A stretch of 64,000 nt of DNA from Leptospira sp. GTDB taxonomy: Bacteria > Spirochaetota > Leptospiria > Leptospirales > Leptospiraceae. The stretch spans positions 90,965 through 154,964 of the forward strand of contig JACVCB010000007.1 of NCBI GenBank assembly GCA_016742255.1, in the 5' to 3' direction. Every line of letters begins with the position of its first letter. Within the stretch, counting starts at the first letter, position 1. This document shows, in pieces, positions 46,142-56,683 of the stretch. Under the pieces are notes generated by a model that was given only the letters and a program-made list of their open reading frames with translations, had not been told where the DNA came from and did no database searches. A program made the position numbers and the translations under genes.

Positions 46142-46810
46142 ATGATGAATCCTCCACTCGAGTATTTAGTTCGGAATCCTAAAGTTACCACAACCAATCC
46201 TCCACTTCTTTTGTTATTACATGGAGTGGGAAGCAATGAGAAAGATTTGTTTTCCTTAGCCGATGATTTACCTGAATCATTACTCATTATTTCAATCAGA
46301 GGGCCTCTTGTTTTAGGGAGAGATCGTTTTGGTTGGTATGAGATCTCCTTCCAAGGTGGAAGTCCGAAAATTGATATTGGACAACAGGAAGTGAGCCATC
46401 ATAAAATTTTGGAATTTTTAGAATATACAAAGAGTCAGTTCCAATTTGATGAAAACAATGTTTGGATTGGTGGTTTTAGCCAAGGCGCTGTGATGTCTTA
46501 TTCAGTTGGATTGGAACACCCAAAACAATTTAAAGGAATTCTTGCCCTCAGTGGAAGACTCTTAGAAGAAACAAAACAAAAATTAAATGCATATGCGAAA
46601 GAAAGTCCAAACGAGGAAACCATTCAACAAAAAATTTATATTGCTCATGGAACCAATGACAATGTTATATCTGTTAACTCTGCAAGGAATTCAAAAGAGA
46701 GTTTAGAATCGTTGGGAAAAAATCCCAAGTACAAAGAATACTCAGAAGGCCATACCATCAGCCAAGAAATGTTAAAAGACTTGGTTGGATGGTTGGCAGT
46801 TGAATTGTAA
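46142..46810 (+). CDS. Carboxylesterase/phospholipase-family hydrolase
   Basis: An alpha/beta hydrolase of 222 residues. The nucleophile Ser lies in IGGFSQGAVM, the acid Asp in AHGTNDNVI, and the base His in SEGHTIS. The N-terminal LLLLHGVGSNEKD supplies the oxyanion loop. The shape matches YpfH/Est-type carboxylesterases. AAAGGTAG precedes the start, where two Met codons are adjacent. The short distance from the dioxygenase suggests cotranscription and a joint role in aromatic ester turnover, though this is inferred. Confidence 0.85.
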   Translation: MMNPPLEYLVRNPKVTTTNPPLLLLLHGVGSNEKDLFSLADDLPESLLIISIRGPLVLGRDRFGWYEISFQGGSPKIDIGQQEVSHHKILEFLEYTKSQFQFDENNVWIGGFSQGAVMSYSVGLEHPKQFKGILALSGRLLEETKQKLNAYAKESPNEETIQQKIYIAHGTNDNVISVNSARNSKESLESLGKNPKYKEYSEGHTISQEMLKDLVGWLAVEL

Positions 46811-46816
46811 GCGTAC

Positions 46817-48121
46817 TTAGTCTGTAATACCCAATCGTTTGAAGATGAGTGGGATACGTTCTAAATATGGTTTGATTTGGAAAATCTCATCCAAGTCAGA
46901 TTCCTTTAGAATTTTAGAACACCTTGGATCTTGTTTCAATAGGTCACGCAGATTTTTGGATTGGTCAGCCCATACTGCCATTGCATTCTCTTGAACGATG
47001 AGGTAAGCATCTTCGCGAGTAATCCCACCTTTTTCAATGAGCCATAACAAGACTTTTTGAGAAAAAATGAGACCTCTCGTGACATTTAACGTACGTTCTG
47101 TGGCATCCGGATACACATGGAGCCCTTTTAGGACAAAATTCATTTTTTCTAAAATGTAATCGAGTGCGATGGTAGAGTCAGGAAGGACAATGCGTTCTGC
47201 AGAAGAATGAGAAATGTCCCTTTCATGCCAAAGTCCTACGTTTTGTAATCCAACGTTAACGTTCGAACGAATGACACGAGAGATTCCCGATATTCTTTCG
47301 CAAACCACAGGGTTTCGTTTGTGAGGCATTGCGGAGGATCCTTTTTGTCCTTTTGCAAATGGTTCTTCCACTTCTCGCCCTTCTGTTTTTTGTAAGAGAC
47401 GTATCTCTGTTGCCATACGATCCAAACTCGCAGCGACCACACCAAGGACAGACATATAAAATGCATGTCGGTCTCTCGAGATCACTTGGGTGGCAATCGG
47501 ATCTACTTTGAGTCCGAGTTTATTTAATACATATTCTTCAATTTCTAAATCAATATTGGAGTAAGTTCCAACAGCTCCTGAAAGTTTACCAACTGCAACT
47601 TGTTCGCGTGCATCTTTCATTCGTTCTAAGTTACGAGTCATCTCTGCATAAAAGAGAGCAAACTTAAGACCAAGTGTCATTGGTTCTGCATGAATTCCAT
47701 GGGAACGTCCGATACAAGGAAGGTCTTTGTACTCTTTTGCTTTTTGTTTTGTAGTCTCTAATAATGTTTCAGTGCGTTGGATGAGAAGGTCCATCGCTTG
47801 CACCATCTGGACACAGAGTGCAGTGTCACCTACGTCACTGGAAGTAAGTCCAAAGTGAACATGACGGCCCGCTGGTCCTATATAAGAGTTTAAATTGGTT
47901 AAGTATGCGATCACATCATGGTGTACTTTGGATTCAATCTCTAGAATTTCATCAACATTGAATTTTGCTTTTTGTTTGATGGTCTCGAGGTCTTCTTTTG
48001 GGACTTCTCCTCGGTTCGCACGGGCTTCGCAGGCATAAATTTCAATATCTGTCCAAATCTTAAATTTGTTCTCTAATTCCCAAATGGCGGAAATTTCAGG
48101 ATGGCTATAACGATCGATCAT
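46817..48121 (-). CDS. purB: Adenylosuccinate lyase
   Basis: PurB acts twice in purine synthesis, releasing fumarate from SAICAR and from adenylosuccinate. The 434-residue length is typical of the bacterial short form. The superfamily signature GSSAMPHKRNPVVCE gives the catalytic Ser loop, and SRSHGIHAEPMT-like residues (IGRSHGIHAEPMTLG) supply the general acid His. ENKFKIWTDIEIYACEARANRGE is the expected N-terminus. It is divergent from fabG across 108 bases and convergent with the esterase gene, six bases away. Confidence 0.95.
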   Translation of the reverse strand: MIDRYSHPEISAIWELENKFKIWTDIEIYACEARANRGEVPKEDLETIKQKAKFNVDEILEIESKVHHDVIAYLTNLNSYIGPAGRHVHFGLTSSDVGDTALCVQMVQAMDLLIQRTETLLETTKQKAKEYKDLPCIGRSHGIHAEPMTLGLKFALFYAEMTRNLERMKDAREQVAVGKLSGAVGTYSNIDLEIEEYVLNKLGLKVDPIATQVISRDRHAFYMSVLGVVAASLDRMATEIRLLQKTEGREVEEPFAKGQKGSSAMPHKRNPVVCERISGISRVIRSNVNVGLQNVGLWHERDISHSSAERIVLPDSTIALDYILEKMNFVLKGLHVYPDATERTLNVTRGLIFSQKVLLWLIEKGGITREDAYLIVQENAMAVWADQSKNLRDLLKQDPRCSKILKESDLDEIFQIKPYLERIPLIFKRLGITD

Positions 48122-48229
48122 AAGGGCAGTCTTTCAGTGTAAACTTCCGTTTCAACTGGGAATTTTACGATTGCCGAACGATGTTCGAGTTTCATGTTTA
48201 GAATCTAGTAATAAATCCTAGGGGGGCAT

Positions 48230-48997
48230 ATGTCCAAAGAATTCGAAGGAAAAGTAGCACTGGTAACGGGAGCTGCCTCTCCCATTGGTTTGGGTAGAGC
48301 AATCGCAAACCGAATCGCATCGCATGGTGCAAGTTTGGTGCTTGTTGATTTGAATCAGGAAAAAATTGAAGAAGCTGCAAGAGAAGTAGAAGCAAAATTC
48401 GGTGTGAAAGCAATCGGCGTTGCTTGTAACGTAACTAAGCCAGAAGATTGTGATGCTGCGATCAGCAAAACAAAAGAAGTATTTGGAAAACTTGATTTCC
48501 TTGTAAACAATGCTGGTGTATTAAAAGACAACCTACTCATTCGTATGTCAGAACAAGAGTATGACTTTGTAATGGATGTAAACTGTAAAGGTGTTTTTCT
48601 TATGACTAAGTCAGCAAGTAAACTCATCCTGAAGTCTGATTCTGGAAGAATTGTCAATATTTCTTCTGTTTCTGGACTCACTGGCCAACCAGGCCAAGCA
48701 AACTACTCCACTTCTAAAGCTGGTGTAATTGCTCTTACAAAAGTTTCTGCTCGTGAATTCTCTGGAAGAAACGTTCTAGTGAACGCAGTATGTCCAGGTT
48801 ATGTGCAAACAGAAATGACAGGAACTCTTTCCAAAGAAGTACAAGAAAAGTTAACTGATCCTGCTGTGATCCCTCTCAAACGTCCTGGAAAACAGGAAGA
48901 GATCGCATCTGCTGTGAAGTTTTTCTTAAGTAATGATGCATCATACATCACTGGAACATACCTCCGCGTAGACGGCGGTGCTGCTATCGGGATGTAG
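48230..48997 (+). CDS. fabG: 3-oxoacyl-[acyl-carrier-protein] reductase (FabG)
   Basis: SDR of 255 residues. It shows [14 protein letters not shown] (the nucleotide-binding loop, with an extra residue compared with GASxGIG), [38 protein letters not shown] (Ser, Tyr and Lys of the catalytic triad) and [10 protein letters not shown]. The NNAGxxxDxLxxRM segment is diagnostic of the FabG of fatty-acid synthesis. A G-rich AGGGGGG stretch precedes the ATG closely. It stands as a single gene, not within a fab cluster. It overlaps the convergent M23 gene by 14 bases. Confidence 0.85.
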   Translation: MSKEFEGKVALVTGAASPIGLGRAIANRIASHGASLVLVDLNQEKIEEAAREVEAKFGVKAIGVACNVTKPEDCDAAISKTKEVFGKLDFLVNNAGVLKDNLLIRMSEQEYDFVMDVNCKGVFLMTKSASKLILKSDSGRIVNISSVSGLTGQPGQANYSTSKAGVIALTKVSAREFSGRNVLVNAVCPGYVQTEMTGTLSKEVQEKLTDPAVIPLKRPGKQEEIASAVKFFLSNDASYITGTYLRVDGGAAIGM

Positions 48998-50948
48998 ACT
49001 TTTTATCTTTTGCCTTTGGTGCGATCGTGATTGGTTTTGCCACCTTTTGCACCTTAGGCGAAGACTGTTTTGTTTTTGACTCTTTTGTTGATTTTTTCTC
49101 TTTTGAAGTTTCTACAGATAATGGTTCAGTGATTGGTTTTTTCTTCTCTTCTGGAACCGGAGGTGTTTGGATTTCGTAATCATATCGAACAGTCGAACTC
49201 CAATTTCCTGCAAAATCTCTCACACTTGCAAGGACAGTATGTTTGCCAGGTTCGTATAAACTCTCTGGTTCAAAAATTTCAAGTCTTCCATCTTTAGGAA
49301 AAAATTCTGCCTTTCCTGGGATACCATCCACGGTAATATCGAATCCATCTGGCATAATTCCAGATCCCACGTCCACAGCTTTTAAGTACAAGGCAAAGTC
49401 TTCCCTTGGATAAACAGATTTGTTCATCAATTCATGCAAATAGATGTTTGGTGGTGTTTGGTCTGAAAGAACAACAAAAAGTCCCGTTTTTCTGAGTCTC
49501 ACTTTAAAAAATTGGCCCCAAGAACTAAAAGAAGAGCCATTGATTTTTTTTACATTACCATCCGATAATACTTCATATAAATCGGCGGAGTTGATATCCT
49601 TTGTTTTCGGAACCTTTACATAGAGGTCATATCCCAAATTAAAATCTTTAAAGTCAGGACCAATTTTATATACACTGGAAAGTTGGTTCAGGCCTTGTGT
49701 GTTGATTTTGATTTGTTCTTGGGCTTCAATTTCAAAAAATGCTTTTGAATACACAGCATTCACTGGAAAAAACAACTCTACTTTTGTATCTTTGGATTTA
49801 AATGTTGTGTAACGATCATAGTACACATTGTATTTCCATTCTTTGGTAACGATGTGGCTGTAATCCCCTTGATCTTTCAAAACATAAAAGGAAGCGAGTG
49901 ACATTTGTCCACCCATACCAGTAGCACGAATTGTGACTTCCTTGGGTTCTCCCATTTTCATTTGTTCGCTATCGAGGATACCTTGTTCACGACCATTACT
50001 TCGCATTCCTAATAAATCATTTCCATCTCTTGTATGTAAATAATAGGAAAATGGATTTCCATTAGGTTTACTGACAGAGCTGTCATATAGTAAAACATTT
50101 TTTCTAGTATGTTCTTTTAAAATTTTAGATAATTGAAAACCTTGCAAAACATTATCACCAATTAACATATCTAAGGTGAAAATACCAAGTCGATTGTTAT
50201 TTGATTTTTGATGGATAGCAATTTGAATCCCTACTTTCCCTTGGATAAAAAGTGTTGGGGATTCAGATAATTCAAACCGGTTTCCACTCGTTTCGTAAAA
50301 TGGAATTTCTATCGTTTCATTTCTTCCATTGATGAAAGTTCGTGGAGTTTGAGGGGTGATCCTTAACGTATTAAATACGATTGGTTCTGCAGAATTGTAA
50401 CCTAGTCCAAAGTGCATTGGATTGTAATACACATTGTCTTTGAATAATTCAAAGTGTAAGTGAGGAGGACCAACACCTGTATCTCCAGAAAATGCAATGA
50501 TTTCTCCAGCTTCTACTTCAACAGGTTCTGGAAGTGCTATATCAAAATCGGTTCTATCTTTGAATCGTTTTGATTGTTTGGATTTTAGGATTTGTTTTAC
50601 AACCTTCGGTGCAAATTTGTGAAGGTGTCCATAACGAGATGTCATTCCATCGTCATGTTGTAGAAATAGCGCATAACCTATGCTAGTCCATCTTCTTTGT
50701 ACACGTGTGACTTTTCCTTTTGCCACAGCAAGTATTGGAACGCCAATCCTACCACCTGTGGAAAAATCCTGTCCCATATGAAAATGACCTGTTCGAAACT
50801 CACCAAATGCACCTGTAATGGAATCATATCCTTTTACAGGCCATAGATACGGGTTCTTTAAAACAAATCCTGGTGGGAAATCAGAAGACGATATTGCTAA
50901 GATTGGTAAAAAACTAGTTATGAGGACAAATACGAACGAACGCAACAT
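48984..50948 (-). CDS. Exported M23-family peptidase (LytM domain)
   Basis: The 654-residue protein has a signal peptide (about 1-20). Near the N-terminus is an M23 domain, with ligands in HFHMGQD, then [20 protein letters not shown] and HLHFEL, so the zinc site is complete. This domain cuts peptidoglycan cross-bridges or acts as an activator of amidases. The remaining 450 residues are beta-rich, with an Ig-like module near 530-600 ([16 protein letters not shown]) and a Lys/Ser/Thr-rich tail at the C-terminus (about 610-654) probably outside folded domains. It is unusual for the LytM domain to be at the N-terminal end. Confidence 0.85.
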   Translation of the reverse strand: MLRSFVFVLITSFLPILAISSSDFPPGFVLKNPYLWPVKGYDSITGAFGEFRTGHFHMGQDFSTGGRIGVPILAVAKGKVTRVQRRWTSIGYALFLQHDDGMTSRYGHLHKFAPKVVKQILKSKQSKRFKDRTDFDIALPEPVEVEAGEIIAFSGDTGVGPPHLHFELFKDNVYYNPMHFGLGYNSAEPIVFNTLRITPQTPRTFINGRNETIEIPFYETSGNRFELSESPTLFIQGKVGIQIAIHQKSNNNRLGIFTLDMLIGDNVLQGFQLSKILKEHTRKNVLLYDSSVSKPNGNPFSYYLHTRDGNDLLGMRSNGREQGILDSEQMKMGEPKEVTIRATGMGGQMSLASFYVLKDQGDYSHIVTKEWKYNVYYDRYTTFKSKDTKVELFFPVNAVYSKAFFEIEAQEQIKINTQGLNQLSSVYKIGPDFKDFNLGYDLYVKVPKTKDINSADLYEVLSDGNVKKINGSSFSSWGQFFKVRLRKTGLFVVLSDQTPPNIYLHELMNKSVYPREDFALYLKAVDVGSGIMPDGFDITVDGIPGKAEFFPKDGRLEIFEPESLYEPGKHTVLASVRDFAGNWSSTVRYDYEIQTPPVPEEKKKPITEPLSVETSKEKKSTKESKTKQSSPKVQKVAKPITIAPKAKDKKSTSR

Positions 50949-51042
50949 CTGATTTCACTATAATTTTCGGCATCTATGGTGAAAACACTTATAAGAAATA
51001 AAGGGGATTAGAATTCTTCCCCTTTATTTCCTTCCATTTTAC

Positions 51043-51825
51043 TTATTGGAAAACAGGCCTTCTTTTTTCCTTTAAAGCAGTCATTGCTTCTAATAGATTT
51101 TCCACAACTCCAGGTTGTTCAAATGATTTGGTAGTATCAATTTTATACTGTTCCAAATTTCGAAGCAGAGCGGCGTTGAGTGTGTTTTTTGTCGCACGGT
51201 AAGCAGATGAAGGAACTTTTGAAAGAGACTCTAATTTTTTAAGTGAAAGTTTTCTAACTTCTTCTGGAGAAGAAGCAATCTCATCAATCAATCCAATTTT
51301 TTTAGCTTCAGGTGCTTTGTAGATCGTTCCTTCTAAACAAACTTCTGCCCAATACCTTGGTTCCACACACATTTTGATTCGATCAATAAAACTAGCTGGA
51401 AGAGGTAGACCTACATTCACTTCGGTAAATCCAATACGGCATTTACCATCTAACATGTATTTGAAGTCTGATGCAACTGTGATCACAGCACCACCACCCA
51501 TAGCATATCCTGTTACTTCAGTAATGAGTGGTTTATCAAATTGAACCATTTCACCAAATAAAATGACAATGCCACCAACTTCATCAATCAGTTTGTTTCT
51601 AGGTGTTGAGAGTAGATTTTCTGCATCTAATCCATTACAAAAAAACTTTGGATTGTCCGTTCCTAAAATCACACCTTTTTTGGTTGGATCTGCTTTGATT
51701 TCCTTTAAAATCTCACCAAGATCACGCATGTTTTGACCAGTTAAAGAGTTTTGTTCATTCATTTGAAAACGAATGATTTCTCCTTTGCCATTTGGTAGAT
51801 CGATTACTTCTCTTTTGTAGTTCAT
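51043..51825 (-). CDS. Enoyl-CoA hydratase/isomerase-family protein
   Basis: Crotonase-fold protein of 260 residues. The oxyanion-hole and binding motifs are visible as KFFCNGLDAENLL and PLITEVTGYAMGGGAVITVASDFKYML, followed by IGFTEVNVGLPLP. The two catalytic Glu positions of hydratases are not both clear (the second region reads FTEVNVG), so it may be an isomerase or another crotonase activity. Leptospires depend on beta-oxidation, which fits with the acyl-CoA dehydrogenase at 55501. It stands alone on the minus strand. Confidence 0.83.
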   Translation of the reverse strand: MNYKREVIDLPNGKGEIIRFQMNEQNSLTGQNMRDLGEILKEIKADPTKKGVILGTDNPKFFCNGLDAENLLSTPRNKLIDEVGGIVILFGEMVQFDKPLITEVTGYAMGGGAVITVASDFKYMLDGKCRIGFTEVNVGLPLPASFIDRIKMCVEPRYWAEVCLEGTIYKAPEAKKIGLIDEIASSPEEVRKLSLKKLESLSKVPSSAYRATKNTLNAALLRNLEQYKIDTTKSFEQPGVVENLLEAMTALKEKRRPVFQ

Positions 51826-51861
51826 GTTTTACTTCTTAAATTACGTTTGATATTGAATGTT

Positions 51862-52860
51862 CTATTTTGAATTTTCCGCTTGTTCCGGCCCAGGACTTGG
51901 TTCCGAAGTTTCTTTTTCTTTTGGAGATTGAAGATTATCTGCAGGATTAGTATCATTTACAATTGTTGCTGGATTTGCTTCTGAATTGGTGTTGATTTCA
52001 ATTTTCACATCACCTAAATTAGTTGGAGGAACGGGATTATTTTGACTTGGCTCTTTATTTGAGTCTTTTGCAAATTTTTCCTTTTTTTCTTTTTTACGAA
52101 GTTCTTCCTTTTTTAGCTCTTCCATTTTTACGTATTCATCGAATTCGTTTGGAGCCATAAAAACTAACATTTTTTCATCATCAGTTGAATGTTCAATGAA
52201 GGCACCCATATGTCGGCCTGCTATGAATATTACCTTATCATGGTTCTGAAAAATTTTGATCACACGTTCAAAAACTTCTACTTCTTCTTTTCCAAGATCA
52301 GGCACTACTCGTACATCAAAACAAATTCTTTCCGTGTGAATGGATTTTAAAAAATTGAGAGTGAATATTTTTTTAAACTCAGGAAAAACATATCGTTTGA
52401 GGTTCGCGCGGCATTGGAATAAAACACGATCCTGGCCGCGGTCAACAACGACAAAGGAAACATTATCACGAGTTTTTGAAGATTCACTAAACTTATATTC
52501 TTCGATATGAGAATGGATTCTATCGAGTAAAGATTGTTTGGCTAAGGGTTTTACAATATAGTCTGTAAATCCAAGTTTTTTGTGATTAGCAATAAAGTTT
52601 GTGTCTTCCTTTGGTATCATTGCTAATATAGGAATGTTATGAGTGATCACATCACGTCGTAATTCCAAGATGAATTCTAATTCTTTTTTATCTTTGAAAG
52701 TCAAACCCATGAGAATGATGTCTGGATTTGAAGATTTTACATACTCTTGGACAGTTTGGGAGAACTTTGTAATGACAACTCTTTGTCTTAATCCAAGGAA
52801 AATGTTTTCCAAATCTTGAGAAGAATTTGGATCGTTTTCAATTGCCATGATAAAATGCAT
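51862..52860 (-). CDS. Receiver-like protein lacking the phosphoacceptor Asp
   Basis: The 332-residue protein begins with a response-regulator fold (about 1-112). At the site where the phosphorylated Asp should be, the sequence reads PDIILMGLTF, with Gly52 in place of Asp, while the conserved Lys104 (VKPL) and acidic residues E8 and D10 remain. So it is a pseudo-receiver. The region from about 115 to 245 is a second alpha/beta domain of unknown type, perhaps STAS-like. The tail (about 245-332) is Lys/Glu-rich then Asn/Pro-rich and likely disordered. It is seven bases after the EAL gene, forming one operon. Confidence 0.72.
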   Translation of the reverse strand: MHFIMAIENDPNSSQDLENIFLGLRQRVVITKFSQTVQEYVKSSNPDIILMGLTFKDKKELEFILELRRDVITHNIPILAMIPKEDTNFIANHKKLGFTDYIVKPLAKQSLLDRIHSHIEEYKFSESSKTRDNVSFVVVDRGQDRVLFQCRANLKRYVFPEFKKIFTLNFLKSIHTERICFDVRVVPDLGKEEVEVFERVIKIFQNHDKVIFIAGRHMGAFIEHSTDDEKMLVFMAPNEFDEYVKMEELKKEELRKKEKKEKFAKDSNKEPSQNNPVPPTNLGDVKIEINTNSEANPATIVNDTNPADNLQSPKEKETSEPSPGPEQAENSK

Positions 52861-52867
52861 AAAAACT

Positions 52868-54217
52868 TTAAATGAGTCCTTCTTCGGATGCGACTAAAAA
52901 CAAGTTACCAACTTTCTTTTGTTTTTCCGATAAAATTTTGTCTGTCAATACTTCTTTCACAACATCTTCGTGTATAGAATGGAGTAAATCAAAATCTCGT
53001 TTGTAATCAGAAACTGTCATTTTACCAAATAAAATATTTGCTTGGAATTGATAAATTTGGTGTTCCATAAGGAAACGTAATGTATCAAAATCTTCTACAG
53101 CTTCTGCTGTTATGACAGCTTCTCGGTTGTCAGCTAATCGTTTGCAATAATCGATAAAAGCTAAGTTGTCTAAAAATTTAATTTGGTCTTCTTCAATTTT
53201 AAATTTAAAACTAATTGGGTCCAATTTGAATTCTTTGATCATAATTCCCAAATCTAGTACTATTTGATGAGACTGACTTTTTACACCAAAGTCATCCGCT
53301 GCAAAACTCATTCCATGCGAATAAAACGCATGGCACACATCTTTTAATTGGTATTTTGATTCGTCGTATGGTTTTTCTACGAGTTCAAAGCGTATGTTTT
53401 CAGGAGAAAGGTCTTTGCTTAAAATTAATTTTTTGAGTCGGTCAACTCGTTCATTTTGTGAAAATGTATCAATTAAAGATTGAGGTGAGATATTAAATTT
53501 TAAAAGGCCAGGTGCACCTTCACATGCAATGATTAGTTTTTCTAAAATTAAAAGTTCTATCCGATTGATGTCTTGGTCGGATGGAATGTCATTGATTAAA
53601 TCTTTATAACCAATATAAGCACCTCCTCCCAAAAAAACTTCGCCACCTTTAACGGAATATGTTTTATCTTTAGGATTAAAAATGACAGTCGGTTGGATCA
53701 TTGCTTCATGAACAGATCCAGAGATATAAGTGTTTGCTTTATTGTAGTATGTCCAACTCCAACGAACTAAGTTATCATTGAGATTTTTTTCAGATGATTT
53801 AAAAAGTTCGGCAAAGATTTCTTCATTATCGGATATAAAATTGGATTGGGTTCTTGAAACTCCAAAATGAAACGAAACAATTTTATTTTGGATACATTGT
53901 TGTTGGAATTTTCCAACAGAATTTTCGATATTCGGAAACTTTTCAATGTCCCATTCAAATAAGGGTGAAATTCCCATGAGTAGTATATTTTGTTTTTCGA
54001 AGTAATGGAATCCGAAACAAATATCCTCTAAGTCCAAACAGGAATAAAATTCAGTACGTAATAAATCTAAAAATTCTGTAAGTTCAATGCCTGTGATATT
54101 TTCAAACCGAATGAGAAAGAGTGGTTTCCCTTTATTTTCTTGGATGAAATGTTTTTTAAACACTTCCAAGTCTTTCATTCCAAAATAATAAGGGCCAGTT
54201 AAAAGTTGATTTTTCAA
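52868..54217 (-). CDS. EAL-domain protein with variant EVF motif
   Basis: The 449 residues have an N-terminal region (about 1-165) that resembles a degenerate GGDEF-like fold without the GGDEF motif, then an EAL domain. The EAL motif reads EVF (E193), but other metal and substrate residues are present: N242 in FNISP, E278/E281, DDFG (D308-D309) and K331 in KLDP, then ITAEAVED. So the domain could still hydrolyse cyclic-di-GMP, or just bind it. There are no membrane segments. It lies immediately upstream of the pseudo-receiver gene (seven bases), suggesting a shared signalling role; a PilZ gene at 13776 is a possible effector. Confidence 0.78.
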   Translation of the reverse strand: MKNQLLTGPYYFGMKDLEVFKKHFIQENKGKPLFLIRFENITGIELTEFLDLLRTEFYSCLDLEDICFGFHYFEKQNILLMGISPLFEWDIEKFPNIENSVGKFQQQCIQNKIVSFHFGVSRTQSNFISDNEEIFAELFKSSEKNLNDNLVRWSWTYYNKANTYISGSVHEAMIQPTVIFNPKDKTYSVKGGEVFLGGGAYIGYKDLINDIPSDQDINRIELLILEKLIIACEGAPGLLKFNISPQSLIDTFSQNERVDRLKKLILSKDLSPENIRFELVEKPYDESKYQLKDVCHAFYSHGMSFAADDFGVKSQSHQIVLDLGIMIKEFKLDPISFKFKIEEDQIKFLDNLAFIDYCKRLADNREAVITAEAVEDFDTLRFLMEHQIYQFQANILFGKMTVSDYKRDFDLLHSIHEDVVKEVLTDKILSEKQKKVGNLFLVASEEGLI

Positions 54218-54305
54218 ATGTTACCTTCGTATATGATTTGATTCTTTCACGACGTCTTGTAATTTTATGAGAATTCAATAGAAAAGGCAACAAGGATAGT
54301 CACTT

Positions 54306-54551
54306 ATGTTTAGTTTTATTTGGTTTTTACTCATTGGTCTTGCGGCTGGATGGCTTGCTGGTCGGATCTTACGTGGAAAGGGATTTGGAATCATCGCCAA
54401 TTTAGTGATTGGTGTTGTAGGTTCCTTTTTAGGCGGGATTGTGTTTGGTCTGCTTGGATTTCGTTCTTACGGACTCATCGCGGAACTCATAGTTGCCGTT
54501 GTTGGAGCTATTTTATTGATTATCATTGCTGGGATGATCAAAAGAAAATAG
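54306..54551 (+). CDS. GlsB/YeaQ/YmgE-family membrane protein
   Basis: The 81-residue protein is nearly all hydrophobic, with three membrane segments rich in Gly: WFLLIGLAAGWLAGRILRG, IIANLVIGVVGSFLGGIVFG and LIAELIVAVVGAILLIIIAG. The LRGKGFG turn between the first two is typical of the transglycosylase-associated (GlsB) family, often induced by envelope or osmotic stress. An AAGGATAG ribosome site precedes the ATG. It is a single gene between the divergent EAL gene and yebC. Confidence 0.85.
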   Translation: MFSFIWFLLIGLAAGWLAGRILRGKGFGIIANLVIGVVGSFLGGIVFGLLGFRSYGLIAELIVAVVGAILLIIIAGMIKRK

Positions 54552-54589
54552 ATCTCTAAGGTCTATGTATCTCGGTCCATTCTCATGTA

Positions 54590-54628
54590 AAAAAGAGAGG
54601 GAGACATAAGTCCCCTCTTCTTCTGCTC
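54590..54628 (-). terminator. Hairpin between the GlsB-family gene and yebC
   Basis: AGAGGG/CCCTCT arms flanking a short GAC/GTC extension pair on the minus strand and are followed there by a T-run (plus-strand A-run at 54588-54594), so it should end yebC transcription. On the plus strand a second T-run after 54618 may end the GlsB transcript. Confidence 0.65.
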
Positions 54629-54633
54629 TTTTT

Positions 54634-55377
54634 TTAGTCGAGTTCGACTCCCTCGCCTAACTCAAAATTGGAACTCACACCCTGCACATCATCGTTTGCT
54701 TCGAGGTTTTCAATGAGTTTCATGATTTTTTCTGCCATTTCTTTGTCGTTCACTTCGACTGTTGTCATGGGAATGTATTTGATTTCCGACTCTTCCATAT
54801 TTAATCCTTTGGAAGATAACGAAGATTGTACAGCTTCGTATTCGGAAGGAGAAGTGAGGACGATGTACATGCCGTCATTGACTTGTATGTCTTCGGCCCC
54901 TGCACCCAATGCTAAATCAAACAAAGCTTCTTCGGAAATTTGATCTGCTTTTAGAGTGAGTTGGCCTTTTCGCTCAAACAAACGGGAAACAGCTCCTGCG
55001 TTGGCAAGGGATCCGCCAAGTTTGGTTAAAATACTTTTGATTTCGGGAGTTGTACGAGACTTTTTATCGGTAAGGACATCCACCATGATCGCAACTCCAC
55101 CAGGTGCATAACATTCGTAGAGACACTCTTCATATACCATACCCTCGAGGCCTCCCGTACCCTTTTTGATGGCACGTTCGATATTGTCTTTTGGCATGTT
55201 GGCAGCTTTTGCCTTGGTGACAGCTAAGCGTAATCTTGGGTTTCCTTCTTGGTCACCACCACCTTCTTTGGCTGCCACTGAAATTTCTTTGGCTATCCTT
55301 GTAAAGATGGCGCCTCTTTTGGCATCAATGGCTCCCTTTTTTCTCCGAATCGTCGCCCATTTCGAGTGTCCTGACAT
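54634..55377 (-). CDS. yebC: YebC/PmpR-family translation factor or regulator
   Basis: The 247 residues begin [20 protein letters not shown], the TACO1/YebC signature, with [17 protein letters not shown] next. The three-domain layout matches; length is normal. Characterised members either act as transcription regulators or help ribosomes through proline stretches, so the cellular role is not fixed by sequence. The 5' region is 123 bases from the divergent acyl-CoA dehydrogenase gene. Confidence 0.94.
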   Translation of the reverse strand: MSGHSKWATIRRKKGAIDAKRGAIFTRIAKEISVAAKEGGGDQEGNPRLRLAVTKAKAANMPKDNIERAIKKGTGGLEGMVYEECLYECYAPGGVAIMVDVLTDKKSRTTPEIKSILTKLGGSLANAGAVSRLFERKGQLTLKADQISEEALFDLALGAGAEDIQVNDGMYIVLTSPSEYEAVQSSLSSKGLNMEESEIKYIPMTTVEVNDKEMAEKIMKLIENLEANDDVQGVSSNFELGEGVELD

Positions 55378-55500
55378 TGTTGTCTCCCATGGCTAGAATT
55401 TTGGATTCAAAAGATTTTTCAACAGATTTAAGTCGCCCTAGTTTCTTGACTCATAGAGAAAATTCCAAAGTACTGTAAAAAAACATCTATAAGGCAACCC

Positions 55501-56667
55501 ATGATCGACTTTTCAATCACCGATGAACAAAAAGCCCTCCGCGAATTAGCCAGAGATTTCGCAAAAAATGAAATGATTCCCAAAGCGGAACACCATGACC
55601 ACACAGGTGAGTATCCAAAAGAGATTTTGAAAAAAGCATTTGATGTGGGTCTCATGAACATGCACATCCCTGCAGAATATGGTGGAGCAGGACTTGGTGT
55701 TTTGGATGAACTGATCGCCTCAGAAGAGTTATTTTATGGATGTTCTGGGATGGCAACTGCAATCCTTGCAAACAACTTAGCACTCGCTCCAGTGTTGTTA
55801 GGTGCTGATGACTATGTGATGAAAAAATTCATCCAACCAATGACCGAAAATTTTACTCTCGCTGCATATGCAGTAACAGAGCCTGGTGCAGGATCTGACG
55901 TTGCAGGAATTCGTACCACTGCAAAACGAGTCGGAGATGAATACATCATCAACGGATCTAAAATGTGGATCACCAATGCAGGACATGCAGATTGGTTTTT
56001 TGTTCTTGCAAAAACAGATCCAAATGCTGGGCACAAAGGCATGACAGGCTTCATTGTAGATGCGAAAACTCCAGGAATCATCGTTGGTAAAAAAGAAAAG
56101 AATATGGGACAACGTTGTTCCGACACTCGCGGTGTTACTTTCGAAGATGTGAAAGTTCCAAAAGAAAATATGATCGGTAAAGAAGGGGAAGGTTTCAAAA
56201 TTGCAATGGGTGCATTTGACCAAACTCGCCCAGCTGTAGCGATCGGAGCTGTTGGTGTTGCTCGAGCAGCACTTGATCATTCCATTCGTTATGCAAACAC
56301 TCGTAATGCGTTCGGAAAACCAATTTCCGTGAACCAAGGTGTTAGTTTTATGATCGCAGAAATGGCTCGTGATATTGAAGCAGGAAGACTGCTTTGTTGG
56401 CAATCAGCTTGGCTTATTGACAATGGTTTCCGTAACACATACCAAGCATCCATTGCAAAAGTATTCTGTGCTGATATGGCTATGCGTGTCACAACAGATG
56501 CAGTTCAAATTTTTGGTGGCTACGGATTCAATGAAGAATACCCAGTTGAAAAATTGATGCGTGATGCTAAAATTTTCCAAATTTATGAAGGAACTTCACA
56601 AATCCAAAGAGTGATCATTTCGAAATTCCTCAACGATGGAGTTGGGATCGAAACTCCAAACGCTTAA
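55501..56667 (+). CDS. Acyl-CoA dehydrogenase
   Basis: FAD-dependent enzyme of fatty-acid beta-oxidation, 388 residues. It has the two Prosite-type signatures: [20 protein letters not shown] (about 120-139) and the C-terminal [22 protein letters not shown], and the catalytic base E363 in [10 protein letters not shown]. That position is where short- and medium-chain enzymes have their Glu. AAGG lies six bases before the ATG. Leptospires rely on long-chain fatty acids as carbon source, so this is central metabolism. It is followed by a hairpin. Confidence 0.93.
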   Translation: MIDFSITDEQKALRELARDFAKNEMIPKAEHHDHTGEYPKEILKKAFDVGLMNMHIPAEYGGAGLGVLDELIASEELFYGCSGMATAILANNLALAPVLLGADDYVMKKFIQPMTENFTLAAYAVTEPGAGSDVAGIRTTAKRVGDEYIINGSKMWITNAGHADWFFVLAKTDPNAGHKGMTGFIVDAKTPGIIVGKKEKNMGQRCSDTRGVTFEDVKVPKENMIGKEGEGFKIAMGAFDQTRPAVAIGAVGVARAALDHSIRYANTRNAFGKPISVNQGVSFMIAEMARDIEAGRLLCWQSAWLIDNGFRNTYQASIAKVFCADMAMRVTTDAVQIFGGYGFNEEYPVEKLMRDAKIFQIYEGTSQIQRVIISKFLNDGVGIETPNA

Positions 56668-56683
56668 AAGTTGGAATTGGGAT

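Noticed and set aside
48175..48187. CGAAC-GAT-GTTCG palindrome before fabG, resembling a LexA/Cheo-type box
   Set aside because: The spacer is three bases where the Gram-positive SOS box has four, and the downstream gene is not an SOS gene. Probably chance.
55798..56403. Minus-strand frame of 201 residues antisense to the acyl-CoA dehydrogenase gene
   Set aside because: Its protein is rich in Cys, His and Ser in the way expected from the reverse complement of a conserved gene. A second antisense frame overlaps it.
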